Shown here piece after piece: positions 1 through 9,431 of a stretch of 64,000 nucleotides of DNA. The stretch lies in assembly GCF_947501665.1 (NCBI RefSeq), contig NZ_CANMWS010000016.1, positions 62,001 to 126,000 of the forward strand. The letters run 5' to 3'. Numbering within the stretch: the stretch's first letter is position 1; every line of letters begins with the position of its first letter. Below the pieces are notes generated by a model. The model was not told where the DNA came from, searched no databases, and saw only the letters and a program-made list of their open reading frames with translations. The DNA comes from an uncultured Shewanella sp. (GTDB lineage: Bacteria > Pseudomonadota > Gammaproteobacteria > Enterobacterales > Shewanellaceae). A program made the position numbers and the translations under genes.

Positions 1-922
1 CGCCGACAAGGGCTTGAATAATCAGTTTCATTTTATCATGGGGGGTACGGTGCGCGTCTTCATAAGCCGCAAATTCGGATAAAATTTTATGCACGGCATC
101 AGGTAATTGCTGACCGTAACCAAATATTTTGAATTTCTCAACGAAAAAGCAAGTGATCACACCCGCCACCAGGACAGGCATAGTAATGGGGGCCATACGT
201 AAGAAAAACTCCCCAAAACTCCAATTAGCTTGTGCGGCGATAATCAGGTTTTGAGGTTCACCCACCATAGTGGCGACGCCGCCTAAAGCCGTACCAACCC
301 CCGCATGCATCAATAAATTACGTAAGAAACCTCTGAAAGACTCTAATTCTTCTTCGCACAATTGTTCGTGGCTGTCACTGGTATGGTCATGATTATCAGT
401 AAAATTTTTACCTGAAGCCACCTTGTGATAGACGCTATAAAATCCGACCGCAACAGTAATAATGACGGCAATGACAGTCAGTGCATCAAGAAAAGCTGAT
501 AAAAATGCTGAAGCAATACAAAACATTAAAGAGACAGCTATTTTTGAGCGAATTTGCGTAATGATTTTGGTGAAAATAAACAGCAATAGCTGTTTCATGA
601 AATAAATCCCTGCCACCATGAAAATAAGTAGCAGTAATACTTCTAAGTTAGCTTCAATTTCATAGAGCACTTGGCTAGGGGAGGTCATGCCAATTGCAAT
701 GGCTTCAATGGCCAATAAGCCGCCGGGTTGAAGTGGATAGCATTTGAGGGCCATGGCGAGTGTAAAAATAAATTCGATGACTAACAACCAGCCAGCAGTA
801 AAGGGATCGATATAAAAAATAATGGGGTTGATGATGAGGAAAGTTAAGATTGTCAGCTTAAACCATTTAGGCGATTGGCCTAAGAAGTTATGAATAAAGG
901 CTTGACTCATAGTCGTCGTCAT
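1..922 (-). CDS. nhaB: Na+/H+ antiporter NhaB (N-terminal part, runs off window)
   Basis: This is an inner-membrane sodium/proton antiporter. The reading frame is open from the ATG at 922 to the window edge, giving the first 307 residues of a protein usually a little over 500 long. The sequence tracks E. coli NhaB closely, with segments such as [53 protein letters not shown] and [16 protein letters not shown], all hydrophobic membrane helices. A second ATG lies 12 bases downstream at 910 and either could be the start. It is divergent from fadR, the arrangement seen in E. coli, Vibrio and Shewanella. The C-terminal half lies outside the window. Confidence 0.95.
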   Translation of the reverse strand, partial: MTTTMSQAFIHNFLGQSPKWFKLTILTFLIINPIIFYIDPFTAGWLLVIEFIFTLAMALKCYPLQPGGLLAIEAIAIGMTSPSQVLYEIEANLEVLLLLIFMVAGIYFMKQLLLFIFTKIITQIRSKIAVSLMFCIASAFLSAFLDALTVIAVIITVAVGFYSVYHKVASGKNFTDNHDHTSDSHEQLCEEELESFRGFLRNLLMHAGVGTALGGVATMVGEPQNLIIAAQANWSFGEFFLRMAPITMPVLVAGVITCFFVEKFKIFGYGQQLPDAVHKILSEFAAYEDAHRTPHDKMKLIIQALVG

Positions 923-1165
923 AAATTTTTCTCAGATAATAATTACTTTGATTTACATTGGAGAACATTTTAACAACATTTTTAACGTTGAAATAGCTAA
1001 AATCAAAGTAAGGGCCCAATAAATTTGTTGGTTGTAAAATACAGGGAAGTTTTAGATTAAGGAATCTTAATTGGTGAATTTTTCAAAAAAACATGACTTT
1101 TTGTCAAATACGTTCATTTAAACGTCAATATGTTGATTTGGGTGAGAGAAATGTGAGAGATAAGG

Positions 1166-1193
1166 TTTCCATTTTTTATGGCTCTGGTATGAT
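1166..1193 (+). promoter_or_regulatory. Candidate sigma70 promoter of fadR
   Basis: A -35-like TTTCCA (1166-1171) is followed after 16 bases by a good -10 hexamer TATGAT (1188-1193), about 40 bases ahead of the fadR start. The -35 is weak. The FadR-like operator overlaps the -10, which supports the assignment. Confidence 0.35.
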
Positions 1194-1198
1194 CAGTA
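1182..1198 (+). promoter_or_regulatory. Candidate FadR operator (autoregulation)
   Basis: The 17-mer CTCTGGTATGATCAGTA matches 11 of the 16 specified positions of the E. coli FadR operator AACTGGTCNGACCAGTT, including both CTGGT and CAGT half-site cores at the right spacing. It covers the likely -10 of fadR, so bound FadR would be expected to block its own transcription. Site identity is inferred from consensus matching by eye. Confidence 0.4.
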
Positions 1199-1234
1199 GA
1201 CAAGTTAATGCTAATAATGGGATGACAAGGGCTG

Positions 1235-1954
1235 ATGATAATCAATGCCAAAGGTCCTGCAAGCTTTGCAGAAAAGTATATTGTACGGTCCATTTGGGAC
1301 AATAAGTTCCCCCCAGGTTCCATTTTACCCGCCGAAAGAGAGTTGTCTGAGTTAATTGGCGTCACACGAACGACCTTACGGGAAGTGCTTCAGCGTCTTG
1401 CACGTGATGGATGGTTGACGATTCAGCATGGTAAACCCACTCGAGTTAATAATTTTTGGGAAACGTCGGGGCTGAATATTTTAGAGACCATCGCAGAATT
1501 AAATCCAGATGGTTTTCCTGAACTCGTGGATCAATTGCTGTCAGCAAGAAGCAATGTCAGCGCGATTTATTTTAAAGGCGCTATTCGCAATAATCCTGAT
1601 AAAGCCGTGGATATTTTGGCGCAAATCCACACTTTAGAAGATACAGCGCAAGCTTATGCTGATTTTGATTATCAATTACAGCACACCTTGGCTTTTTCTT
1701 CAGGTAATCCTTTATATGTGCTTATTTTAAATGGATTTAAAGGTCTTTATAGCCGTGTCGGTCGTTATTATTTTTCCAGCAGTGATGCCAGAGCGTTAGC
1801 ACTGGATTTTTATAAACAGCTCGAAGTGTTAGCACAAAGTGGTCATTATCATGAAGTGACTTCATTAATGCGTAATTATGGCATTAATAGTGGTGTGATG
1901 TGGCAAAGTTTGCGCGATGATATGCCTGTTGAGCTTGGGCAAAGTAACACTTAA
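1235..1954 (+). CDS. fadR: Fatty acid metabolism regulator FadR
   Basis: FadR is a GntR-family dimer that represses fatty acid degradation genes and activates unsaturated fatty acid synthesis genes; long-chain acyl-CoA releases it from DNA. The protein is 239 residues, the same length as E. coli FadR, with the winged-helix domain at about residues 10-75 ([20 protein letters not shown], then [20 protein letters not shown] nearly unchanged) and the all-helical acyl-CoA-binding domain after it ([17 protein letters not shown]). The ATG at 1235 gives the family's N-terminus. It is monocistronic, ends in a hairpin terminator, and probably controls itself through the site at 1182-1198. Confidence 0.97.
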   Translation: MIINAKGPASFAEKYIVRSIWDNKFPPGSILPAERELSELIGVTRTTLREVLQRLARDGWLTIQHGKPTRVNNFWETSGLNILETIAELNPDGFPELVDQLLSARSNVSAIYFKGAIRNNPDKAVDILAQIHTLEDTAQAYADFDYQLQHTLAFSSGNPLYVLILNGFKGLYSRVGRYYFSSSDARALALDFYKQLEVLAQSGHYHEVTSLMRNYGINSGVMWQSLRDDMPVELGQSNT

Positions 1955-1989
1955 ATAGTGTGATGGAAAGTCACTTATGTTTTGTGATT

Positions 1990-2017
1990 AAGCCGCCTTT
2001 AACGGGGGGCTTTTTTG
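1990..2017 (+). terminator. Rho-independent terminator of fadR
   Basis: An AAGCC...GGCTT stem with a GC-rich top (CGCC/GGGG) and loop TTTAAC is followed by a run of six T, 36 bases after the fadR stop. Confidence 0.75.
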
Positions 2018-2436
2018 TTATGCACTATGGTTGTTAGTAACGTATTAGATACATAACGCACTCATCGGATGATTAATATTTGTTGATAACGAATTACTTT
2101 CAGTCTTTGGTCTGTGTTAACATTACGCCTTGCTGTGTGGAAAGAAAGGCGATTCAATAGCGTTTGGCTGAAATACCTGCGCGGATCACTGGGGCTGGGT
2201 AAGCCACGTTATCGAATATCCTTTATTGAGTTGAATCGGTATTCACTCCAATATTTTGATTTTAACTTATTGATAGTATTTTTATTTTAAAAAAGAGAGC
2301 ATCCTTGCTATTTTGATGCTTTTGTTTGAAATAAACAATGCTGTTTTTTTCATGTGTTATCACTCTGGAGTTGAAGATCCATTTTAGCATAACCGTGTGT
2401 TATGTGGAGCGTAATGGTTCATTCTGAGAGGTTAAA
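2018..2436. other. Long leader/intergenic region ahead of the BCCT transporter
   Basis: About 420 bp with no credible ORF. A hairpin AGCATC-N11-GATGCT followed by TTTGTTT (about 2299-2325) could be a weak terminator or attenuator roughly 110 bases before the transporter start. A GC-richer patch near 2180-2215 stands out against AT-rich flanks. The start codon at 2437 is preceded by GAGAGG (2426-2431). Confidence 0.4.
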
Positions 2437-4410
2437 ATGATCAAGTCGAGCATCAATGCTCCTGTGTTTTTTTCATCTGTATTACTTATTTTTTTACTGG
2501 TATCAATTGGGGCATTTTGGCCCGAACAATCTCAAGTTATCTTTAAATCATTACAACAATGGCTGGAAGCTAAAACTGGATGGTTGTATATTCTTGGTGT
2601 TGCCGTTTTTCTTATTTTCATTATTTTTCTTATGGTCAGTCGGTTTGGAGACATCAAACTGGGCCCTGATCATGCTGAGCCGGACTATAGCTACAAAAGC
2701 TGGATTGCGATGCTTTTTTCTGCGGGAATGGGCATTGGCTTGATGTTTTTTGGTGTGGCTGAGCCTGTTATGCATTTCTTAGCGCCACCTGATGCGACGC
2801 CAGAAACCATTGCGGCGGCAAAAGAGGCCATGAAAATCACCTTTTTCCATTGGGGGATCCATGCATGGGCTATTTATGCTGTTGTTGCCCTCAGCTTAGC
2901 CTATTTTTCTTATCGTCATAAATTACCGCTATTACCTCGCAGTGCCCTGTATCCTCTCATTGGCGAGCGTATCTATGGACCAATCGGTCATGCTGTGGAT
3001 ACTTTCGCGGTATTGGGCACCATGTTTGGTGTGGCGACGTCTTTAGGCTTTGGCGTATTACAGCTAAATTCTGGGCTGAATTATTTATTAGATGTGCCGA
3101 TTTCGACGACTGTGCAAGTGGTCTTAATTATTGCCATTACTCTGATTGCGACTTTATCTGTTTTTTCTGGATTGGATAAAGGTGTTAAACGACTCAGTGA
3201 GCTTAATTTAGGGCTGGCCTTTTTATTATTGGTGTTTGTCCTGTTGTTTGGGCCAACCGTGGATTTATTGCGCGCTTTTGTTCAAAATACGGGCGGCTAC
3301 TTAAGTGATCTGGTGGGTAAAACGTTTAACTTATATGCTTATGAGCAAAAAAATGACTGGCTAGGAGGCTGGACACTCCTTTACTGGGGCTGGTGGATTT
3401 CTTGGTCACCTTTTGTGGGCACTTTCATTGCACGTATTTCACGGGGCCGTACGATTAGAGAGTTTCTTGTCGGGGTATTGTTTGTACCCACAGCGTTTAC
3501 TTTTTTGTGGATGACCGTGTTTGGAAATACGGCGATTGATGCCATTAGTCATCATGGGGCTTTATACCTGAAAGAAGCGGTATCATCGGATGTATCGGTA
3601 GCATTATTTAAGTTTTTCGAATACTTACCTATGCCCACATTATTATCAAGTATTGGCTTGTGTCTCGTGGTGACCTTTTTTGTGACATCATCGGATTCAG
3701 GCTCTTTAGTGATTGATAATTTGACCTCAGGTGGGGACACTGAAGCGCCAGTTTGGCAGCGAATTTTTTGGGCATTGTTACAAGGTGTCGTGGCATCGGT
3801 ACTCTTGCTTGCGGGTGGATTACAAGCACTACAAACGATAACGATTGCCAGCGCATTACCTTTTTTATTGGTGATGCTACTCATGTGTTTAGGTCTGTTT
3901 AAAGCCCTTAAAGATGATTGGCTTAAGCTTAATAGCGTACAATCTCATAATACCAGTGTGCAATACGCAGAAACTAATATGAGTTGGGAAGAGCGCATTG
4001 ATGTACTTGTGTGCCATCCTAGCCATGAAGAGGCGCAAACTTTTTTAAAAGACATTGCTGCCCCAGCCATTTCTAAAGCGTGCCGTAGTTTTGTCAAACG
4101 TAACATTCAAGCTGAAATGCGTTATATTGGCGATCGCGTGCGCTTTGTGATTAAAGAAGATGAACAACATGATTTCGTTTACGGTTTACGTATTCGTGAG
4201 CATACCATTCCTAACCCCATTGAAAGTGAAATTAAAGAAGGTGAGGAAAGCTATTATCGTGTTGAAGTATTCTTGGAGCATGGTGGTCAACATTATGATG
4301 TCATGGGTTATACCCAAGAGCAGTTGCTGGCTGATGTGGTGACGCAATATGAGCGTTATTTACATTATTTACATCTGTCTAGCTCTGAGTATTTAGGCGA
4401 AGAAGCTTAA
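2437..4410 (+). CDS. BCCT-family betaine/choline/carnitine transporter (BetT-like)
   Basis: This is a 657-residue inner-membrane transporter of the betaine/choline/carnitine family, which takes up quaternary-ammonium osmolytes. It has about 12 membrane helices up to residue 490, the family signature at 312-325 (WTLLYWGWWISWSPF) followed by ARISRGRTIREF, and a long soluble C-terminal domain (about 500-657) like that of E. coli BetT (677 residues). The substrate-site stretch at 96-106 reads AGMGIGLMFFG: glycine stands where E. coli BetT has aspartate (GIDLMFF), a feature of Na+-coupled BetP-type members. I infer Na+ coupling and leave the substrate open. No bet enzymes are adjacent. Confidence 0.93.
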   Translation: MIKSSINAPVFFSSVLLIFLLVSIGAFWPEQSQVIFKSLQQWLEAKTGWLYILGVAVFLIFIIFLMVSRFGDIKLGPDHAEPDYSYKSWIAMLFSAGMGIGLMFFGVAEPVMHFLAPPDATPETIAAAKEAMKITFFHWGIHAWAIYAVVALSLAYFSYRHKLPLLPRSALYPLIGERIYGPIGHAVDTFAVLGTMFGVATSLGFGVLQLNSGLNYLLDVPISTTVQVVLIIAITLIATLSVFSGLDKGVKRLSELNLGLAFLLLVFVLLFGPTVDLLRAFVQNTGGYLSDLVGKTFNLYAYEQKNDWLGGWTLLYWGWWISWSPFVGTFIARISRGRTIREFLVGVLFVPTAFTFLWMTVFGNTAIDAISHHGALYLKEAVSSDVSVALFKFFEYLPMPTLLSSIGLCLVVTFFVTSSDSGSLVIDNLTSGGDTEAPVWQRIFWALLQGVVASVLLLAGGLQALQTITIASALPFLLVMLLMCLGLFKALKDDWLKLNSVQSHNTSVQYAETNMSWEERIDVLVCHPSHEEAQTFLKDIAAPAISKACRSFVKRNIQAEMRYIGDRVRFVIKEDEQHDFVYGLRIREHTIPNPIESEIKEGEESYYRVEVFLEHGGQHYDVMGYTQEQLLADVVTQYERYLHYLHLSSSEYLGEEA

Positions 4411-4436
4411 TTTCTTTTTCGCGCTTTAATTATAAT

Positions 4437-4462
4437 AATGCCCTGATTCTCAGGGCATTTAT
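4437..4462. terminator. Bidirectional terminator between BCCT gene and metalloprotease gene
   Basis: A perfect 10-bp stem AATGCCCTGA / TCAGGGCATT with a TTC loop lies 26 bases after the transporter stop. The flanking sequence is AT-rich on both sides. The convergent metalloprotease gene ends at 4533, so it may serve both. Confidence 0.75.
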
Positions 4463-4532
4463 TCTTATTCTTCGTTTTCCAGAGTGTGTCTCTTGCTGTC
4501 TTATCTTGATTTAGCGATCGCTATACATGGGA

Positions 4533-5378
4533 TTAACGGCGCACATTAAAATTGGGAAAACAGCCTAATTCATTAATAGTTTGGTTGATTTGATGGGTTA
4601 GTGCATTACGTTTTTCGACTAACGCATTGATGTTGTTGGCTTGTTTATTCACTTCTTCAGTTATTTCAGTTGCCTGACGGTATTGGCTTTCAGTTAAACT
4701 TTTATTGTTGTAATACTGGTATTGCTGATAATAATCATTATAACGTATTTTTTCTTGGCTAATATCTAAATCCAGCGAGTCCATGTCTGCTTTCAAGCTT
4801 GCCTCTTGACTGAGCAGGTCTTCTTGTCCGAGATACAGTGCGTTTAATTGGCTGGGGATGGTATAGCCTTTTCGGTTAAAACGCCCATCAGGTTTACTAT
4901 CAGCTAGGGGAGAGTACATCAAATGATTGGAGTCAGTATGGTGGCCGAGTCCTAAAGCATGTCCTATTTCATGCATAATAATGTTGATCACCATATTTTC
5001 ATCACTTTGCACAAATTGTCCTTGGCAATTACGGGCACCTAAAGAAATGTCTAACACGCAATGTTTAGGCTTGTTTTCACCGGTAGAGAGGCAAGTGGCT
5101 AGCCCTAAGTGTGTACTTGAAGCATATTTTTGCCACTTTATTTCAATACTGGGATCCTTTGAGGGTAAAAAAGTGAGATTAGGGTTGGACTGTTGCCAGT
5201 AAGATATGGCTTTAGATAAGGCTTTTACTGGGAGTTGTGGGGCTGGAAGATTAGCGACATTGTTGATATCTTCAACGGAATAATAAACATACTGTTTTTG
5301 ATTTTCCTTACCTTGTACTGGAAATAAGTAAAATAAGGCAAGTAGGCCACTCAGTTGCAAATATGTGAGATATGCCAT
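4533..5378 (-). CDS. Secreted matrixin-like zinc metalloprotease
   Basis: This 281-residue protein starts with a probable signal peptide (hydrophobic residues 7-20). The metzincin zinc site HEIGHALGLGHH is at residues 136-147, giving zinc ligands H136, H140 and H146 and general base E137, with a Met-turn (LMYSPL, M154) at the right distance. The matrixin fold therefore covers about residues 30-165. Residues 170-275 are rich in Gln, Asn, Glu and Leu and look like a coiled coil, an unusual C-terminal extension that could mediate oligomerisation or surface attachment. It sits downstream of tamB in the same orientation, 79 bases away. Its natural substrate cannot be told from sequence. Confidence 0.85.
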   Translation of the reverse strand: MAYLTYLQLSGLLALFYLFPVQGKENQKQYVYYSVEDINNVANLPAPQLPVKALSKAISYWQQSNPNLTFLPSKDPSIEIKWQKYASSTHLGLATCLSTGENKPKHCVLDISLGARNCQGQFVQSDENMVINIIMHEIGHALGLGHHTDSNHLMYSPLADSKPDGRFNRKGYTIPSQLNALYLGQEDLLSQEASLKADMDSLDLDISQEKIRYNDYYQQYQYYNNKSLTESQYRQATEITEEVNKQANNINALVEKRNALTHQINQTINELGCFPNFNVRR

Positions 5379-5456
5379 TAGGTTGATACTCCCGTTCTTG
5401 TGACGTTTGAGCTCATTTCTGCTTATCTACTTCTCGAGTATATTGATTTAGCTATA

Positions 5457-8400
5457 TTATAAGTTAAAATTGTAATATAAGTCGAGAGACTGTTCCAACG
5501 CGCCCGATACGGTTTCGAGATAAAGCTGAGACAGTAAATAATAGCGAACCGTCATCTCATACCCAGTATCAAAAACACCCATGCCATATTTCACCATGAG
5601 TTTGTCGCCAATATAGCCACTGATCGCGACTTTTCCATCATCATTGGTATCGAGTTGGACATTAGAAAAGCCCAGCTTTTCAATCAAGCCTGTCGCGGTG
5701 TTCGTTAAATTGCTGATGGTGCCTGTGCCAACACCGGCCTGCTGACTTAAGGTAAAAGCGGCGGTGAGCATCAGGGAGTCGTTACCGTCTTCAAGGCCTG
5801 TTCCTTTGAGAATATAAGAGAGAATTTCTGCTTGTTCCATTGCGGGAGAAGAGAACAGGGTAACAATGGGTTTTTTAGGGGTGCCAGTTATGCGTACACC
5901 TGCGGTAATATCATCGGTTTTAATTTCTCGAACGGCTTCAATATTCAAACTAGGTTCATCCATGGGGCCTATAAATTGCAATTCTCCGGTATTAATGATC
6001 AACGTTTGTCCCATAAATTTGTAAGTGCCATCAATGATTTTTATTTCGCCGAATAGCTGAGTTTGGTTTTGCTCGGTTTGCTTTAAATTTAATTTTCCCG
6101 TTAACCGACCTGTTAATCCCATTCCTTCTATGCTTAATTGTTCCCCGACTTTCATTGTTAAATTCGCTGTCATGATCATAGGGTTGGCAGCTTTTTCTTG
6201 AGTTGCGATACTATCTTGAAAGATCACATCTTTTGAAACGGCGACGCCTCCCTCGGGTAACTCAACGATGGTTATTTCACCACTTGGTGCATCGAGCTCC
6301 CCGGTGACATTCATTGTATTGTCAGCGATATCAATAACAAGATCCGGGGCTAATTTTAAAATAGCTAGAGGAGGTTGAATAATGGATAATTGACTCCCTT
6401 TTAGTGTGAATCGGGCTTTGGGACGGTTTTGAGACCAGTCAATTTCCCCTTGAGAACTTGCGGTGCCATCCCCCATTTTCCACTGACCGTTAATATTTGC
6501 TTTTTGCCCTGCTAATGTGACTTTGAGGTTTAAATCATCAATTAAAGTTGGGTTAGCTGCTGTTAATATACTGGCTTCTTTTAAGGTGACATGACCTGAT
6601 AATGTAGGCGAGCTGAGTGTACCCGCAATGGTAAAGTCACTGGTGAGATCACCTGTGAGGGTATCTAATTGAGGGAAAAAATTGGCAATGAGACTGAGCT
6701 TGACTTGGTTGAGTTTGACATAACCTGATAACTGTCTATCATCAGGGGCAATATTGATACTCAGTCGGCTATTAATACTGGCGATATTATCTGACGTTAG
6801 CGTTAAAGTGGTCTGTATTTTTTTAGGATCCAATAAGGCATCAAAATTGGCTGACTCATATTTTATTTCCACAGGGGTATGTTGTCTATTATTTAATTGT
6901 GTAAGAGTTAAACTGCCAGGCGATAGCGATAATGATAAGCGGCCTATTGGTGAAGTATCTTTAGTCCATTTAAGTTGCGTTGTCAGTTGAGCTAAGCCAT
7001 CCCATGATACTTGATTAGGCAATAAGGGGGTGATTAAAGTCCCTAAATTTCCTTGATAATTCATTGCAAACTGCCCTTGAATGCCGAAAGCCGCTTTGTC
7101 TGTGACACAGAGTTTTCCCTGCGCATCTTGTAAACAAAAAGGGGTGACAGTACCTTGCTGCTGTGTGCCATCCCAAGAGATGGCAATGGGAGTAATGAGT
7201 TTGGTTTCAGAGAGTATAGAATTGAGAGATAACTGATTGATATTAGCATTAAATTGTTTTTTTTCTAGATTCGAATCACTGCTGATTTGACTCTTAAGTG
7301 CGAGATCCCCTAAAGTTGTGATTTTGGTTTCTTGATGTTGAGAGTTACCTTTAACCTGAACATTGGCCGTTGTTAAAGATAGGGCATTGAGATCGATATT
7401 ATCGGCTGATAGCTTGAGGTCAAAGGCATGGTTGTCAAATAAGTTAATGGTGCCAGATAAGTTTGCTTTATCAAGAGTGTAATCTAAATAGCTGATATTA
7501 TTTATAGCAAATTCGGTATTTGCTTGTGGTTGAGATGCTTCCCCTGTAATCCTTATATTGGCGTTAATGGCGCCAGCGGCATTTGGATCCCAAAGCTGTA
7601 ACTCAGGTATCGATAACTTACCGTTAAGTGACCAATTGTTGGTCACATCTCCATTGAGGGTTAATTGACTTTGCAATGCGGTTAAATTGAGCTTATTTGC
7701 ACTGAGTTGAAAATCATTATTGATAGAGAGATCCCCTGTCAGTGTCAAAGGGTAGCTATCGATAGTGCCGTGTAAGTCGGTATTATTGATTGAGACTTGC
7801 CATGTTTTATGATTAAGGTTGACTTTGCCTGCAGTGGAAAATGACCCTGTTATTTGGCTCATGGGAATAAGATAATTTGTATCTTTATCTTTATCTTTAT
7901 CTGTATCTAAAGATGCTAATTCTATTTGACTGGCATCGAGCTTTTCTGTCGTGACATTGGCTTGCCATTGAATATCATCAGCATAGGATAAAAAACCATT
8001 GAGTGTGATGTTACCCATAGGACTTTTGGCATCAAACGTTTTAATGGTTAAGGTATTATCTTTATGGCTAATATCAGATTCAATGAAGGCCTCGGGTTGA
8101 AAAGGGGTGATGATATTGCCCGTGAGGCTTGCCGTTTGTTGAGTCAGAGTGCCTTCACTTTTAAAATGAAGATCATGAGCTTGATAAAGTGCAGTATCTA
8201 ATGGCCAGATAATGCTCAGTGCTTTGAGATCAACTTGATAATCGAGTGTGGGTTGAGTGAGGTTAATTTGTCCTTTTAAGCTTAAATTGGTTTGTCCTTT
8301 GGCGGTTAAATCGACCTGCAGATCACTAAAGTCCTGAGAAGCATTGATATTAAATGATTGATTATTCAGTGCTGGAATGGCTTTGAATTGGTTTATCTCA

Positions 8401-9431
8401 CCCTTTGCTTGAATATCGATAGGGTAATTTTCTCTTAATTGTATATCGCCTTTTAGGTTGATTTTACCGTCTGTATGTTGTGCAAAAAACGAATCGATAT
8501 GGATCAGATAACTCTGGTAACTTCCCGTTAATGTAACTTTTTTAAAATCATCTTGGCGTTCACCTAATATTAAACTGCCTTGATTGAGGCTCAGGTTCTC
8601 AACAAATACAGGAATGGGCATAAAGACTTGAGGCAGGTGAGCCATAGCCCACTCATTGGCCGTTGTATGAGTTGAGCTCGATTGGGTGTTTTTAGTTTGA
8701 GTATGATCCAATGCACTTGTTGATACTTTATTGGTTAAAGGGCGTGCACTTGATGGACTGGGGGAGGGATTCCCTAGCGGTATATTCACTTTCCAGTCTG
8801 TTGCGTTAATGTCGTTGACGCGAATACCTGTTGTTGTCCACTGTGCTTGAGTCTTGAGGCGTTTAATATCAAAAGCCATATCATTGACTGTGACCTGTAT
8901 ATTCCGCAGATCAGATTGGGCTAATTGAATCGCCAATGGCAATGTGATGATTGCCTCATCATTTGTATTGTGTGTTTTATTATCGAGAGTGTCGGGTGAA
9001 TTGGGGAGCTTAGCAGTATCAATATTGACACTGACTTTTTGGCTGCTTAGTTGTTTTACACACAGTTGATTTTGTAATAAGCATAAGGGTTGCCAATCGA
9101 TCTTTAGTTTGATGATGTCGACTTTGATCCCTGGCATTTTCCAATGGACGGAAGATAAGCTTAATCCTTTATTGATAGTGCCATTGCCATAAACCATGTT
9201 GAGATCAGGGATCAGCTTGTTGGCCATATAAACAGCGAAACGACTGCCCAGTTGAGTGCCAACAATGGTGGCACAACATAATAAAATAAACAGGGGAACA
9301 TAAATGGCACTACGAGTAAAAAATTTGAAAGCGCGCCAACACCCGCGTTTTATTCGGCTAAATAAAGAGAGGGACTGGGCAGACTTATCAGAGGCTGAAG
9401 TGTCTTTTTTTTCTGTGGACTTGTTCATCAT
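5457..9431 (-). CDS. tamB: Translocation and assembly module subunit TamB
   Basis: TamB is an inner-membrane-anchored AsmA-like protein that spans the periplasm as a long beta-helical groove, works with TamA in outer-membrane protein insertion, and is implicated in phospholipid transport. I chose the ATG at 9431, which overlaps the tamA stop in an ATGA junction, giving 1324 residues; an in-frame upstream codon at 9539 would add 36 residues and overlap tamA by 112 bases, which is less likely. A Lys/Asp/Ser-rich N-terminus precedes one membrane helix (about residues 42-58). The conserved C-terminal TamB domain includes IKIIDGTYKFMGQTLIINTGELQF and FSNVQLDTNDDGKVAISGYIGD. A 6-bp repeat codes for an Asp-Lys run mid-protein. 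Confidence 0.95.
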   Translation of the reverse strand: MMNKSTEKKDTSASDKSAQSLSLFSRIKRGCWRAFKFFTRSAIYVPLFILLCCATIVGTQLGSRFAVYMANKLIPDLNMVYGNGTINKGLSLSSVHWKMPGIKVDIIKLKIDWQPLCLLQNQLCVKQLSSQKVSVNIDTAKLPNSPDTLDNKTHNTNDEAIITLPLAIQLAQSDLRNIQVTVNDMAFDIKRLKTQAQWTTTGIRVNDINATDWKVNIPLGNPSPSPSSARPLTNKVSTSALDHTQTKNTQSSSTHTTANEWAMAHLPQVFMPIPVFVENLSLNQGSLILGERQDDFKKVTLTGSYQSYLIHIDSFFAQHTDGKINLKGDIQLRENYPIDIQAKGEINQFKAIPALNNQSFNINASQDFSDLQVDLTAKGQTNLSLKGQINLTQPTLDYQVDLKALSIIWPLDTALYQAHDLHFKSEGTLTQQTASLTGNIITPFQPEAFIESDISHKDNTLTIKTFDAKSPMGNITLNGFLSYADDIQWQANVTTEKLDASQIELASLDTDKDKDKDTNYLIPMSQITGSFSTAGKVNLNHKTWQVSINNTDLHGTIDSYPLTLTGDLSINNDFQLSANKLNLTALQSQLTLNGDVTNNWSLNGKLSIPELQLWDPNAAGAINANIRITGEASQPQANTEFAINNISYLDYTLDKANLSGTINLFDNHAFDLKLSADNIDLNALSLTTANVQVKGNSQHQETKITTLGDLALKSQISSDSNLEKKQFNANINQLSLNSILSETKLITPIAISWDGTQQQGTVTPFCLQDAQGKLCVTDKAAFGIQGQFAMNYQGNLGTLITPLLPNQVSWDGLAQLTTQLKWTKDTSPIGRLSLSLSPGSLTLTQLNNRQHTPVEIKYESANFDALLDPKKIQTTLTLTSDNIASINSRLSINIAPDDRQLSGYVKLNQVKLSLIANFFPQLDTLTGDLTSDFTIAGTLSSPTLSGHVTLKEASILTAANPTLIDDLNLKVTLAGQKANINGQWKMGDGTASSQGEIDWSQNRPKARFTLKGSQLSIIQPPLAILKLAPDLVIDIADNTMNVTGELDAPSGEITIVELPEGGVAVSKDVIFQDSIATQEKAANPMIMTANLTMKVGEQLSIEGMGLTGRLTGKLNLKQTEQNQTQLFGEIKIIDGTYKFMGQTLIINTGELQFIGPMDEPSLNIEAVREIKTDDITAGVRITGTPKKPIVTLFSSPAMEQAEILSYILKGTGLEDGNDSLMLTAAFTLSQQAGVGTGTISNLTNTATGLIEKLGFSNVQLDTNDDGKVAISGYIGDKLMVKYGMGVFDTGYEMTVRYYLLSQLYLETVSGALEQSLDLYYNFNL
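7881..7908 (-). repeat. In-frame hexanucleotide repeat inside tamB
   Basis: Four and a half copies of ATCTTT (last unit ATCTGT) on the + strand code on the minus strand for alternating Asp and Lys (DTDKDKDKD). Copy-number change would add or remove two residues without a frameshift. Confidence 0.85.

Larger units (their letters stand above)
923..1234. other. nhaB-fadR divergent intergenic region
   Basis: This 312-bp region separates divergent nhaB and fadR. It is AT-rich and holds the candidate fadR promoter and FadR-like operator listed separately. No convincing gene is present; the small frames in it overlap the start of fadR on other frames and show no recognisable product. Confidence 0.6.

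Noticed and set aside
2018-2436. Possible riboswitch ahead of the BCCT gene
   Set aside because: The region is long and has a GC-richer patch and a weak hairpin, but I could not match any known riboswitch core.
3552-3884. Long antisense frame inside the BCCT gene
   Set aside because: It is a shadow frame of a strongly conserved transporter with no ribosome site.
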